Below are positions 23,931 through 32,567 of a stretch of 53,753 bases of DNA, piece after piece (within the stretch, counting starts at the first letter, position 1; each line of letters opens with the position of its first letter). Below the pieces are notes generated by a model. It saw only the letters and a list, made by a program, of their open reading frames with translations. It ran no database searches and was not told where the DNA came from. Location of the stretch: the NCBI GenBank assembly GCA_030616775.1, contig JAUWWQ010000028.1:1-53753 (forward strand), given 5' to 3'. Both the position numbers and the translations under genes were made by a program. The DNA comes from Planctomycetota bacterium. GTDB taxonomy: Bacteria; Planctomycetota; Phycisphaerae; UBA1845.

Positions 23931-24671
23931 TCAAGCGTCCTGGCGGGGATGGACTTCGCGGGCGCCGCCGATTTCGCGCGGGTCGATTCCCAGCGCCTCC
24001 ATACGCCGATAGAGCCTGCTTCTGGAGATGCCAAGCAGGCGCGCCGCCAGCGTCCGCTGACCGTTGGCGCGTTTCAACGCGGCCAGTATTTCCCGTCTCT
24101 CAATGGTGGTGAGTATCCGGTCCAATGGTCCCATGCCGTCGGTGCCTTGCTCCGGTGAAGTATCAGTATCCCTGGGCCACGTCCTGCCGGAGGCGTCAGG
24201 CGATGCCGAGGCCTCGCGCAGGACACGAGCTGCGCCCGGATCAGCCACTCCCCGGGACTCGTCCTCCTTTTCTCGTGCTTCCGTAATATCGCGCATAATG
24301 CCGACAACACAAGCGACTCGGCCATTGTCGTCGTACATGGGCGAATAAGTATTGTCGATCCACACTCGCCGGCCATCACGGTGCAGGATGCTCATCCGTT
24401 GACGGGCGGAAGTTACATCGCCTGCGAAGACCCCCAGACTGGGGCACAGTGGACCGGAGAGTGGCCGATCATGCTCATCACGGCAGTCGGTGAGTTGAAA
24501 GCAGGTGCAAGACGTTCCCGTGACGGAGGCGCAATCCGCCCCCGTGATCCGCTCACACCCTTCGGAGAACATGACAACTTGACGATTACGATCGATCACG
24601 AACATGCCATCAACAGCATGTCGGAGTACGTCTTTGAGGGTGAACTCAGTAGCATCAGCGTTCGTCGTCAT
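23931..24671 (-). CDS. PAS-Fis transcriptional regulator without AAA+ domain
   Basis: The N-terminal PAS domain (about 10-130) runs from VLRHAVDGMFVIDRNRQVVMFS to CVVGIMRDITEARE and includes cysteines in TSCTCFQLTDC that could hold a cofactor. A linker of about 55 residues leads to a Fis-type helix-turn-helix (EREILAALKRANGQRTLAARLLGISRSRLYRRM, split here as two parts: ERREILAALKRANGQRT and AARLLGISRSRLYRRME). Such sensor and DNA-binding ends normally flank a sigma54-activating AAA+ domain of about 240 residues, which is absent. It may act as a repressor or as an activator of ordinary sigma factors. The gene is transcribed alone; possible partners are not evident. Confidence 0.75.
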   Translation of the reverse strand: MTTNADATEFTLKDVLRHAVDGMFVIDRNRQVVMFSEGCERITGADCASVTGTSCTCFQLTDCRDEHDRPLSGPLCPSLGVFAGDVTSARQRMSILHRDGRRVWIDNTYSPMYDDNGRVACVVGIMRDITEAREKEDESRGVADPGAARVLREASASPDASGRTWPRDTDTSPEQGTDGMGPLDRILTTIERREILAALKRANGQRTLAARLLGISRSRLYRRMEALGIDPREIGGAREVHPRQDA

Positions 24672-25032
24672 CGAGTACTTCCTTAACTCTGCTAGGATTG
24701 ATGAACCTGTACCCAGCGTCCCGGCCCTGATGGGGGATTGTAGAGGAGTCGGGTGGGCGGTTCAATAGCGAACATCCCTAAGTCGGTCGGGTGGACCATT
24801 TCCTCGCCCGAGGGGTGGACGATGCCCGCCGTCTGGCAAGAGTGTCCGCACCAGGCGGCTTTTACCATAGGGCCACGTCCTTCAGCTGATTACTGGGATA
24901 CAGGGATACGGATTCACTCAGCCCAGAGCGCTTTCCATATTTTGTGTGTCCCCCCCCTCTTTCCTTGACAAGGGGGGATGGAAGGGGGATCCGCTATGCG
25001 ATTTCGGTAACCGCTCAAGCCCTGAGGGCCGC
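24672..25032. other. Intergenic gap holding a palindromic element
   Basis: The gap lies between the start of the PAS-Fis gene and the stop of fbp, both on the minus strand. It contains the family B element at 24926-25016. The remainder shows no gene and presumably carries the promoter of the regulator. Confidence 0.5.
24926..25016. mobile_element. MITE-like palindromic element (family B, copy 2)
   Basis: Read on the minus strand it aligns with the element at 18953-19058. Both begin GAGCG, continue through TAGCGGA and a run of C, share the CCCCCCTTG(A/T)CAAGG centre, and end in a G-run. The outer ends GAGCG/CGCTC pair. It lies in the fbp downstream region and carries no ORF. Confidence 0.6.
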
Positions 25033-26040
25033 TCATGGGCGCCAGAAGGATAACACGTGGTCCACTTCCGCTTTACTTCCTATGACCAGCGGGGTCCGCT
25101 CGTGCAACGCGGTTGGCGTCTTGTCAAGGATTCGCTGCTTGCCGTCCGTGGCCGTACCACCTGCTTGCTCGGCGATGAATCCCAGGGGATTGGCCTCGTA
25201 TAGCAACCGCAACTTGCCCTCCGGTGCCTTCCGCGTTGGCGGATAGATAAATACACCACCCTTGAGGAGGGTGCGGTGGAAGTCTGCGACCAGCGAGCCG
25301 ATGTATCGCAGACCGTAACCGCCGGCCTCATCCGACTTGACCCATTCGAGATACTTCTGGACCCCATCGGGAAACACATTGTAATAGGCCTGGTTGATGC
25401 TGTACGTCTTGCCGACGGGCGGCATGGTAACGCCTTCCCGGCTCAGCCGGTACGCACCGATCGCCGGGTCCAGTGTGAACATGTGAACACCGTCACCTGT
25501 TGTGTAGGCCATCACGGTGCTGCTGCTGTAAATGACGTACCCGGCTGCAATCTGCTGATGGCCCGGTTGCAGGATGTGGTCCATCACCCTGCCGGCTGCA
25601 ACGCCTTCGCGCCGCCGCAGGATGGAAAAGATGGTCCCGATCGAGACATTGACGTCGACGTTGCTGGAGCCGTCGACCGGATCGAACAAGACGATGTACT
25701 CTGCCTTCTCCGATTCCTTGAGGATGCGGGGCTCATCGTCCTCCTCAGAGACCATGATGCCGACGTTATCGTGATAGCCCAGACAACGGGCAATCGTCTC
25801 ATTTGCGAGTACGTCGAGTATTTGGACCTCCTCGCCCTGCACGTTAATATCGCCGGTTGAGCCCAGCACATCGACCAGGCCGGCCCGGCGAACCTGATCC
25901 GCAATGATCTTCGTTGCCAGCGCGATCGCTCCGAGAAGCCAACTGAACTCTCCAGTGGCTTCGGGATGATGTAGCCGCTGTCGTTCGAGGATGTGCTGCT
26001 GGATTGTTTTGATCGCTGCGGTTGCGGGTGACTTATCCAC
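25033..26040 (-). CDS. fbp: Fructose-1,6-bisphosphatase, class I
   Basis: The 335-residue enzyme has the class I hallmarks. These are IMVSEEDDEP for metal binding (near 100), LFDPVDGSSNVDVNVSIGT (near 125) with the DPxDGSS metal-ligand motif, and a substrate region with YIGSLVADFHRTLLKGGVF. The C-terminus carries EQAGGTATDGKQRILD. It hydrolyses fructose-1,6-bisphosphate to fructose-6-phosphate in gluconeogenesis in the cytoplasm. I start at GTG 26040, preceded by AAGGAG at a good distance; a longer frame would add 43 residues not found in the family. It appears monocistronic. Confidence 0.93.
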   Translation of the reverse strand: MDKSPATAAIKTIQQHILERQRLHHPEATGEFSWLLGAIALATKIIADQVRRAGLVDVLGSTGDINVQGEEVQILDVLANETIARCLGYHDNVGIMVSEEDDEPRILKESEKAEYIVLFDPVDGSSNVDVNVSIGTIFSILRRREGVAAGRVMDHILQPGHQQIAAGYVIYSSSTVMAYTTGDGVHMFTLDPAIGAYRLSREGVTMPPVGKTYSINQAYYNVFPDGVQKYLEWVKSDEAGGYGLRYIGSLVADFHRTLLKGGVFIYPPTRKAPEGKLRLLYEANPLGFIAEQAGGTATDGKQRILDKTPTALHERTPLVIGSKAEVDHVLSFWRP

Positions 26041-26880
26041 GTCCGTTTCTCCTTCCTGGCTCAAAAGAATGCTGACCGGTTTGGCCCTCGTCAGTCCAGA
26101 TCCCAAAGGCCCCGTCTGTCGGGCCTTACAAGCACGTGTCATGCCATGCGCGGGTGCACGTCCAGGCAAGCCCGCAACTCGAGAGCCAGCCTCTCTAGGC
26201 TACCACTTGCTACGTGAAATGCAATCGCCGTCACATTGTGCCGGCAAGTGGAGCGCGACAACAGCCCCGGCCCCCCCTGCGTGAGCCAGATCCATGTTTC
26301 CTGAGACAAAAGACCATCCCTCTGTGCGATGCGGCTCCCGCACCGTTGTCTGGAGGCCGGTGGGTTCATCGGCTATCCGCCGCCACACTCCATTGCGGCG
26401 TCTGCAAATGTCGATTCACCGAGGCGTCGCGAAGATGAGCAAAGACCGCTTGAAGTCACCCTCAACCACAGGGGGATTAGCCTATCGCACATCGTGCCGC
26501 GGACAGGCGTTGTCACCTGGTGCCCCTTGCGGTGGGCTCGCCCGGATTGTGGTTCCGGACTGATGGATACCCAGCCCCCGGTCTCGCTGGGCTCCAGTCC
26601 GTCCTTCGCCGCTTTTTTAGCTACCCGGGTGCCTTGGGATTCTCCCGTCGACCCGCCGACGCACCAGCATCTTCTTGCACAACAGAGGCCGATTTCATTT
26701 GCTCCGATAGCAGCGCGGCATTATACTGCCAGCGACCGATCGGATTTGTCCTTGCCTGCCGACTCTGATGGGCTCTGGCATCTCCAACTGGCCATAAGGG
26801 CCATAAGGTCGTAAGATGCTCGAAATCGAGCGCTCGTGGAGAATGCATGCGCGCGTGACTACGCGTAGATTGGAGCCCGC
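26041..26880. other. 840-bp stretch without a supported gene
   Basis: Several open frames cross this interval on both strands, but none has a plausible ribosome site, a domain, or sensible composition. It lies between the divergent fbp gene and a small basic protein, and presumably contains their promoters. Confidence 0.4.
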
Positions 26881-27087
26881 ATGTCAAAGAGCAACCGACC
26901 CTCCCCTCTGAAGCGTGGCCGGGAGGAGAGGAAACGCCAGCGCGAGGCTAGGAAGGCGGAAAAGGCTGCACTGAGACGAGCGCGGCGTGAAGCCCAACAA
27001 GCATCGGAGCCGAGAAATCAAGCAACGGATGGATTTGAAGGCAACGTCCTCGCAGCCGATCCGCAGCCCGAAACGGATGACCAGTGA
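26881..27087 (+). CDS. Small highly charged protein
   Basis: The 68-residue product is mostly a Lys/Arg/Glu/Ala-rich helix (KRGREERKRQREARKAEKAA, about 10-30, continuing with RRARREAQQ) with an acidic tail. The ATG has GGAG five bases upstream. Such charged helices occur in small ribosome- or RNA-associated proteins, but no family is recognised. It precedes two small genes on the same strand, the second of which encodes an RNA-binding protein. Confidence 0.5.
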   Translation: MSKSNRPSPLKRGREERKRQREARKAEKAALRRARREAQQASEPRNQATDGFEGNVLAADPQPETDDQ

Positions 27088-27162
27088 TTGCGCAAGACCC
27101 GCTGGCGGCGCTTCCCCGTCTGATGCGGCTCGGTGCGCAATGACCTGGAGAGCTTGTCTACG

Positions 27163-27549
27163 ATGACGTCGCAAGAAAAAACTCAGTTGTTGGCCTTGTT
27201 CGACAACGTGGGCAAGTGGTGCCAGGGCTGTGAAGCGTTAGACCCCTCCGGCAGCGCGGTTCGTTATGACGACGACACGGCGGCGGCTTGGGATATCGTT
27301 GGCGGGATGTGTCACCTCTTCGGTTGGCGGCGAGCACGGGAACTCTTTGGCCAGCTCCATCGGCACATCAGCGGACGGCAAAGGACTCATTGTGACCCCA
27401 ACGAGGACATCACCGCCATGGCCGCCCTCTTCGATTTCAACGATGCGTTTGACACTACATACGAGAAGGTCATGGCGACGCTCGAGGGTTTACCGGTCTG
27501 GCGCGGTCGCCCGTCATCCGTGGGAAGAAACCTGATGTGCGAGACGTGA
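27163..27549 (+). CDS. Hypothetical protein, DUF6197-like
   Basis: The 128-residue product has a helical layout with WCQGCEALDPSG near residue 20, AAAWDIVGGMCHLFGW near 40-56, and FDFNDAFDTTYEKVMATLEG near 95. The pattern of a Trp/Cys-containing front, a conserved N-D before a Thr-Tyr and a helical end recalls DUF6197 proteins, whose role is unknown. GGAGAG lies ten bases before ATG 27163; a GTG at 27133 is the alternative. It lies 39 bases before the RRM gene. Confidence 0.5.
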   Translation: MTSQEKTQLLALFDNVGKWCQGCEALDPSGSAVRYDDDTAAAWDIVGGMCHLFGWRRARELFGQLHRHISGRQRTHCDPNEDITAMAALFDFNDAFDTTYEKVMATLEGLPVWRGRPSSVGRNLMCET

Positions 27550-27588
27550 TCGCGCATTATTATTTGCTGACTTATGAGGAACGAAAAG

Positions 27589-27921
27589 ATGAAGAAGATC
27601 TATGTCGGGAACCTGGCGCACCAGACAACGGATGAAGGCCTTGAAGCGGCGTTCGCTCCGTTTGGGACCATTCGCAGCGCGGCGGTCGTACGTGACCGGG
27701 TTACCGGAGACTCCCGGGGCTTCGGGTTCGTAGAGATGGAGAACGACAACGAAGCCGGCGCTGCGATCGCCGCTCTGGACCAAAAGGAACTTGATGGCCG
27801 CACCGTGACGGTCAACGAGGCCCGTCCTCGCGCCGCTGGGCCACGTCGTGGTGGTGGTGGTGGTGGCGGTGGTGGCGGTGGTGGTCGTGGTGGGCCCGGG
27901 AGGCGCGGCCGTAGTTGGTAG
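27589..27921 (+). CDS. RRM-domain RNA-binding protein with glycine-rich tail
   Basis: The 110-residue protein is a single RRM plus tail. RNP2 is KIYVGNL at residues 3-9, and RNP1 is SRGFGFVEM at 42-50, with the aromatic residues that stack on RNA in place. The tail (about 84-110) is a Gly/Arg run ending in GPGRRGRSW. This is the layout of small bacterial RNA-binding proteins of the cyanobacterial Rbp type, often linked to cold response. GAGGA sits eight bases before the ATG. The function in this host is inferred from the family. Confidence 0.88.
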   Translation: MKKIYVGNLAHQTTDEGLEAAFAPFGTIRSAAVVRDRVTGDSRGFGFVEMENDNEAGAAIAALDQKELDGRTVTVNEARPRAAGPRRGGGGGGGGGGGGRGGPGRRGRSW

Positions 27922-28251
27922 GACCAGTGTCCTCAATGGCTGGCAAAAGCGCACGCTTCCTTATTGCAGGCGCCCAAGGGGGGCGATCCGGTGTTTTCTT
28001 AAAGGGAGAAACAAGTCCAAGTCGTTGCCTGAAGAGTAGTCGTTCGTTGCCAAGCAAGCCAAAAACAAGTGGTTCCGCGTTGGTTTGAAGAAGATCCGCG
28101 CCGCGTGCAGGAGCCCGTGGGTTTGTTGAGTGATCTGCCGTGATCAAGGGGGCGTGAAGTCTGCGCGCCTCGCGGCTGAATAATCTTGTCGCAGGAACTT
28201 CATGCTTATCATGACCGAAACCGCTAGAGCATACCTGGCAAGGGTGCCGGC

Positions 28252-28383
28252 AACCGCTTCCAGTTCGAGCGCCAGGGCTACTTCTGCGTCGATCCGGATT
28301 CTTCCAACGAAAGGCTCGTTTTCAACCGCACAGTGCCACTCCGCGACACCTGGTCCAAGATCGAAAAAACTCAGAAAAAGTAG
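28252..28383 (+). pseudogene. Glutaminyl-tRNA synthetase, C-terminal relic
   Basis: One frame translates to [18 protein letters not shown], then [15 protein letters not shown], ending SKIEKTQKK and a stop. This is the very C-terminus of GlnRS, where the consensus is [16 protein letters not shown] followed by LVFNRTVxLRDTW. Nothing upstream in any frame continues the homology (a full enzyme is about 550-580 residues), and there is no start codon or ribosome site, so only the last 43 codons survive. Preservation is near perfect, which suggests a recent deletion or a duplicated tail. The non-coding flanks are otherwise featureless. The nearby gltX gene may matter for glutamine charging. Confidence 0.8.
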
Positions 28384-28472
28384 GGTATCCTGCGGCGACC
28401 AGAACGCAGAGCCGACTCCGCCCCGTGGCACGAGTGCCGATTGACGGCGTCGGGCAAAGCCCGACTGCTGAC

Positions 28473-28784
28473 TTAGGCCGCATACAGTGCCCTCCGGGTC
28501 CGGTTGGCCTCCCGAATAAAGTAGGGATTCCGCATGGCCGCGGGCATGACCAAGTCCACTATGCGTTCTAGGAGTGTCTCCAGTTCGAGTTTGAGGTCAA
28601 AGTACACTGACAACCAGGGGCCAAGGTCCGCCCCGGGCAGGAACTCGATCAGAAAATCCACATCACTGCTTTTGGGATCGAAGGTGTCCTCCGCAGCCGA
28701 GCCGAAGACTTCGAGCTTGGCTACGCGGTACTTCCTGCACAGCACCTCGATGGCCTCGCGCTTATCCTCAATGAGCTGAATCAT
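28473..28784 (-). CDS. MNT-type minimal nucleotidyltransferase (orphan antitoxin-like)
   Basis: The 103-residue protein has the GSxxxxxx(D)xD core: VFGSAAEDTFDPKSSDVDFLIEF, residues about 26-48, with Gly-Ser and the Asp-x-Asp metal pair. This is the MntA/MNT family. Characterised members adenylylate and silence HEPN ribonuclease toxins. No HEPN partner is found on either side within a kilobase, so the protein is either an orphan or acts on a partner elsewhere. The next gene on this strand, gltX, lies about 80 bases upstream. Confidence 0.8.
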   Translation of the reverse strand: MIQLIEDKREAIEVLCRKYRVAKLEVFGSAAEDTFDPKSSDVDFLIEFLPGADLGPWLSVYFDLKLELETLLERIVDLVMPAAMRNPYFIREANRTRRALYAA

Positions 28785-28863
28785 TAGCGTTAGCCGATTT
28801 CTCTACACAGCCACAGACAGTCCATGGTCGGATCAGGCATCCCGGCGTTGGGCGGAGCACAAC

Positions 28864-30390
28864 CTACCTTTGCTGTGCCACACAACGTTCAATCCGCGAC
28901 ATTGTATAGTCTTTGCCGAGCAGCATCAGCGTATCCTCGATTGAAGGGCTGATGGTCGTGCCGCTAACGGCTACGCGGACTGGCTGGGCGACTTTGCCGA
29001 GGCCGACACCTTTTTCCTCGCAGACGGCCTTGAAAAACGACTTCAACCCGGTTGGCGTCCAGTCTGAAAGCTCGCCCAGCCGGGGAAGAAGGTATTCTAG
29101 CATCCGAAAGCCTTCGCCGTCGTTCTTGGCCAGGACCTTCTTCACAGCCTTCGGGTCGTACTCTATTGACTCATCAGGCACGAAAAGGAAACCGGCCTTC
29201 CTGATGACATCCGCAAATGTTCGGAAGCCCTTGCAGGCTTCGAGCACTTTCGCCAGGGTTGCATCGTCGGCCCGGTCGACGACCGACTGGAAAGTCGGTC
29301 CCACAGACGCGTTGACAGTTATGTAGTCCTTGAACAGCTCCAGCAACCGATCCGGTGCCAGCCGCACCGCCCAATCCGTATTGAAGGCCAACAGCTTCTC
29401 CCGATCGAACTTCGCGTTGGTCTTGCCGATCCGGTCGATGCTGAACAGCTCGATCGTCTCATTCAGGTCGATCTGTTCCCGGTCGGCACCGACGGACCAA
29501 CCCAGCAGCGAAATGAAATTGACCACGGCCTCGGGGAGATAACCGGCCGTGCGGAAGTCGTGCACGTCAATCTCCGGCGACGGCAGCCCTATCTTAATGG
29601 CCTTATCCTTATCGCGTTTGCTCATCTTGCTGCCGTCCATGTTGAAAATGACCGGCAGATGGGCGTATTTCGGTGTGGCGAATCCCAGGGCCCGCTGCAG
29701 GGCGATGTGCTTGGGCGTGTTCATGAGGTGCTCCTGGCCGCGGAGCACGTGCGTTATCTTCATCAGTTCGTCGTCGACCACGCATGCCATGTGGTATGTC
29801 GGAAACCCGTCACCTTTTTGAATGACGAAGTCCTCGTGTTGATCAGCCGCCAATGTGACCTGGCCGAGGATCTCGTCGCTGACGGTGATGTTCTCATCGG
29901 GCATTTTGAAGCGTACAACGATGGGCCGCCCCTCGGCCCGTGCCGCCAGACCCTGCTCGATTGTCGGGAGGGGATCCGGTCTCGGGTACCTGAACCCACC
30001 CTCTTTGGCCGTGGCAGCCTCGCGCATCGCTTGCAGTTGTTCCGGTGTTTCGAACGCGTAGTATGCGCTTCCCGATTCGAGCAATTGTTGCAGGTAGCGG
30101 TTGTATATATCCAGCCGCCGGGATTGAAAGTAAGGGCCATAGTCGCCGCCGACCTCAGGTCCTTCGTCCCAGTCGAGTCCCAGCCAGCGAAGATCATCAA
30201 GAATTTTCCGAACCGAGACCTCCACATGGCGGGTCTGATCGGTGTCCTCGATGCGCAGCACGAATGTGCCGCCGGCCTTGCGCGCCACGAGCCAGTTGAA
30301 CAACACGGTTCGCGCACCACCGATGTGTAGATAGCCGGTGGGCGAGGGGGCGAAGCGTACGCGGACCATTTCGCGGGTGTTGTTCGTCAC
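28864..30390 (-). CDS. gltX: Glutamyl-tRNA synthetase
   Basis: The 508-residue class I synthetase has RFAPSPTGYLHIGGARTVL at its start, with the HIGH-type motif, and the KMSKS-type loop GSKMSKRDKDK in the middle. GQVTLAADQHEDFVI, THVLRGQEH and the C-terminal anticodon-binding helical cage are in normal order. It charges tRNA-Glu in the cytoplasm. I start at GTG 30390, with GAGAG upstream and the N-terminus in the usual position; an upstream extension of 31 residues is not family-like. The presence of a GlnRS relic 500 bases away raises the question whether this enzyme is non-discriminating, which I cannot judge from sequence alone. Confidence 0.93.
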   Translation of the reverse strand: MTNNTREMVRVRFAPSPTGYLHIGGARTVLFNWLVARKAGGTFVLRIEDTDQTRHVEVSVRKILDDLRWLGLDWDEGPEVGGDYGPYFQSRRLDIYNRYLQQLLESGSAYYAFETPEQLQAMREAATAKEGGFRYPRPDPLPTIEQGLAARAEGRPIVVRFKMPDENITVSDEILGQVTLAADQHEDFVIQKGDGFPTYHMACVVDDELMKITHVLRGQEHLMNTPKHIALQRALGFATPKYAHLPVIFNMDGSKMSKRDKDKAIKIGLPSPEIDVHDFRTAGYLPEAVVNFISLLGWSVGADREQIDLNETIELFSIDRIGKTNAKFDREKLLAFNTDWAVRLAPDRLLELFKDYITVNASVGPTFQSVVDRADDATLAKVLEACKGFRTFADVIRKAGFLFVPDESIEYDPKAVKKVLAKNDGEGFRMLEYLLPRLGELSDWTPTGLKSFFKAVCEEKGVGLGKVAQPVRVAVSGTTISPSIEDTLMLLGKDYTMSRIERCVAQQR

Positions 30391-30536
30391 GTCAATCTCT
30401 CGTAAGCACCTACTGCAACGTCGCGGTGGTTTGCCGGGAGCCCCGCGCGCCGGACCTTTTATCGTAGCATACGTGCGATACACACGGTAGCAGACAGATG
30501 CGATGAAGTTGGGTGGTTAGCAGGTGCCCTGCCAAA

Positions 30537-30620
30537 TGTAGCGTCCGGCGCCCCTGCCGGACGTAGTAGCCCCGGAACCGCACCGGTCGCCCAGGTCCGC
30601 CACGGGAGGCGGACGCTACA
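30537..30620. repeat. 84-bp element with 11-bp perfect terminal inverted repeats
   Basis: TGTAGCGTCCG (30537-30547) and CGGACGCTACA (30610-30620) are perfect inverted repeats. Inside lies GTCCGGC/GCCGGAC (30543-30562). It sits between pssA and gltX, both on the minus strand, and resembles the short palindromic sequences common in large planctomycete genomes. Confidence 0.6.
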
Positions 30621-30631
30621 GAGGCCGTCCT

Positions 30632-31594
30632 TCAAGCGAGTTTCCGTTCCGTGTCTTCCGTGTCTTTGGTGTCTGCGGCGGAATCCACGGAGGGCATATG
30701 ATGCCGCTCGCGCACTAGACGGACCAGTAGAAACAGCGGGCCGCTAGCCGCATACCACAGCACGAGCAACAGCAACGTCGGGGCTTTCTTGATGGACCAG
30801 AACGCGGCGATGAGCAGTACGAAGGTCATCACCTGGCTGAACGGCCTGTGGCCGAGAAAGTACGCCCGATGCAACCGCCGATAGGGTATATGGCTGATCA
30901 TCAAGAACGCTATCAACACGGCCACAAACGGCATCGAGTAGACGGTGATCGTCCGTCCTGTTTCGCCCATCTCTTCTTGGAAGAGGATCAGTGCCGCTAT
31001 TACGCAGGCGGCACCGGGGGTGGGGAGCCCACGGAACGTTCGGAAGTCGAAGTCCGCCTTGGCATGCTCGACGTTGAATCTCGCCAGGCGTATGGCGGCG
31101 AAGGCCACATAGACAGCGGCCGCGACCCAGGCGACCCGGCCGAAAAAGTGCTCGCTGATCGGTGAGGGCAGGATCGACTCCCCGGCGAGTTCCTTGGTCA
31201 TAAAGGTGACCATCAGCACCGCCGGGGCTGCGCCGAAAGTGACCACGTCGGCCAGTGAATCGAGCTGTCCTCCAAAGTTGGTCGTGCTGTGCGTCACCCG
31301 GGCGATGAGCCCGTCAAGAAAGTCAAAGAGCATCCCCACGATGACCAGGCCCGCGCCAACTGACAGGAATGGCGGAAGGGTGCGCTCCACCAGGGACTGG
31401 TGAAGGGTGCGCACCGCCGTTTCCGGAACGCCGGCCCCAAAGTCATACATTGCCCGCACGGCGAAGTGGATCGCCGCGAATCCGCAAAGCAAGTTGGCCA
31501 GCGTCATGAGTGTCGGCGCAAACGCTAGCGACCGCAGCCGACGCCGTCGACGCCGTTGAGGTCTCCGACGGGGTAGCTTCGCTATGATGGCCAT
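30632..31594 (-). CDS. pssA: CDP-diacylglycerol-serine O-phosphatidyltransferase
   Basis: The 320-residue integral membrane enzyme carries the complete CDP-alcohol phosphotransferase signature. It runs D94 G95 x2 A98 R99 x8 G108 x3 D112 x3 D116, whose aspartates bind metal and CDP. About eight hydrophobic helices follow the pattern of type II phosphatidylserine synthases. It joins CDP-diacylglycerol and serine to give phosphatidylserine. The N-terminus is very basic (RRRPQRRRRRR). It lies 70 bases downstream of psd on the same strand, so the pair makes phosphatidylethanolamine. Confidence 0.9.
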   Translation of the reverse strand: MAIIAKLPRRRPQRRRRRRLRSLAFAPTLMTLANLLCGFAAIHFAVRAMYDFGAGVPETAVRTLHQSLVERTLPPFLSVGAGLVIVGMLFDFLDGLIARVTHSTTNFGGQLDSLADVVTFGAAPAVLMVTFMTKELAGESILPSPISEHFFGRVAWVAAAVYVAFAAIRLARFNVEHAKADFDFRTFRGLPTPGAACVIAALILFQEEMGETGRTITVYSMPFVAVLIAFLMISHIPYRRLHRAYFLGHRPFSQVMTFVLLIAAFWSIKKAPTLLLLVLWYAASGPLFLLVRLVRERHHMPSVDSAADTKDTEDTERKLA

Positions 31595-31663
31595 TCCGAC
31601 GTCTTTCTCACTCTTTTACCTACCGGCCGCGTCCCGTTCGCACGCTCCATGAAGCCGCAGGGC

Positions 31664-32380
31664 TCAGCCTGTACGGGCCTCTGTATGGGTCAACTCCGCC
31701 GGCTGATAGCTGACGCTCCGCCCGTCCTCGATGGGCTGCCGTGCCACCACTGTAAGACCGGCTCGGACCTTGTCGCCGACTACAACTTTGGTTTCGGTGT
31801 GATCGCGCCGCGGGATGACCAATTCCACCCGAGATCCGAACTTGACCAATCCGAAACGGGCACCGATCGGCAGGTGCTGCTCGGCGGTGGCATGGCAGAC
31901 GATCCGCCGGGCTAGGACTCCGGCAACCTGGCGGACCTCGACCGGCCCGGGCATCGGCCCATCAGGATCGATCAGCAGCGTGTTGGATTCATTCCGCCGG
32001 CCGGAGTCAGGATGCCTTGCATCCAGGAACTCCCCGGGGCGATACGTGACTGACCGTACGCGACCTGAGCAGGGCGAACGGTTGATGTGTACGTCAAGCA
32101 GACTCATGAAGATGCCTATTCGAACCGCCGGACCACCGAGTCGTTCATGCGTGTCAAGCTCTGTCATCTCGGTGACAGTCCCATCAGCCGGGGCACACAG
32201 CTCGCCGGGTCCGAAGTTCCCTCGGCGCTTGGGATCCCTAAAGAACGAAAGCACCCAAAGCCACACGATGATGCATGGGATCAGCGCCGGCCAAAACAAC
32301 CAAACTGCAACGGCCCCGAGCACACCGAGAACCAACGTGGTAAGCGCGATCTCACGAAGGCCTTCTCCGGCAATCGGCAC
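31664..32380 (-). CDS. psd: Phosphatidylserine decarboxylase proenzyme
   Basis: The 238-residue short-form enzyme has a hydrophobic front (about 14-45), CAPADGTVT near 62, the DVHINRSPCSGRV block near 96-108, and RFGLVKFGSRVELVIP near 175-190. The Gly182-Ser183 pair is the self-cleavage site at which Ser becomes the pyruvoyl group. It decarboxylates phosphatidylserine to phosphatidylethanolamine at the inner membrane. The start is a GTG. It is the first gene of the psd-pssA pair. Length and motifs fit the Bacteroidetes/planctomycete-type class. Confidence 0.92.
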   Translation of the reverse strand: MPIAGEGLREIALTTLVLGVLGAVAVWLFWPALIPCIIVWLWVLSFFRDPKRRGNFGPGELCAPADGTVTEMTELDTHERLGGPAVRIGIFMSLLDVHINRSPCSGRVRSVTYRPGEFLDARHPDSGRRNESNTLLIDPDGPMPGPVEVRQVAGVLARRIVCHATAEQHLPIGARFGLVKFGSRVELVIPRRDHTETKVVVGDKVRAGLTVVARQPIEDGRSVSYQPAELTHTEARTG

Positions 32381-32484
32381 GGCAATAACCCGCCAAAAAG
32401 TCGAACGATCGAAGCGCCGACCTGGAGCTTTCGACGATTTCGACGCTGATTATTGTTGGAGATGATAGCAACCCTGATACGTAA

Positions 32485-32523
32485 ACGCACGCCTTGAGCG
32501 TCTGGAACGCTCGAGGCGTGCGT
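32485..32523 (-). terminator. Rho-independent terminator candidate
   Basis: A 16-bp stem (one G-T pair) with a 7-base loop lies between ACGCACGCC and GGCGTGCGT. On the minus strand it is followed by TTTAC and comes 45 bases after the stop of the exported-protein gene ending at 32568. Confidence 0.55.
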
Positions 32524-32567
32524 TAGCCTTCCGGGTTACACTTCAGATCCGTTGAGTTCGGTCTTGC

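Noticed and set aside
26329-26814. 161-codon frame between fbp and the small basic protein
   Set aside because: No ribosome site, domain, or usual amino acid composition; likely chance.
29560-30330. 256-codon frame antisense to gltX
   Set aside because: The gltX product is unambiguous and the antisense translation is composition noise.
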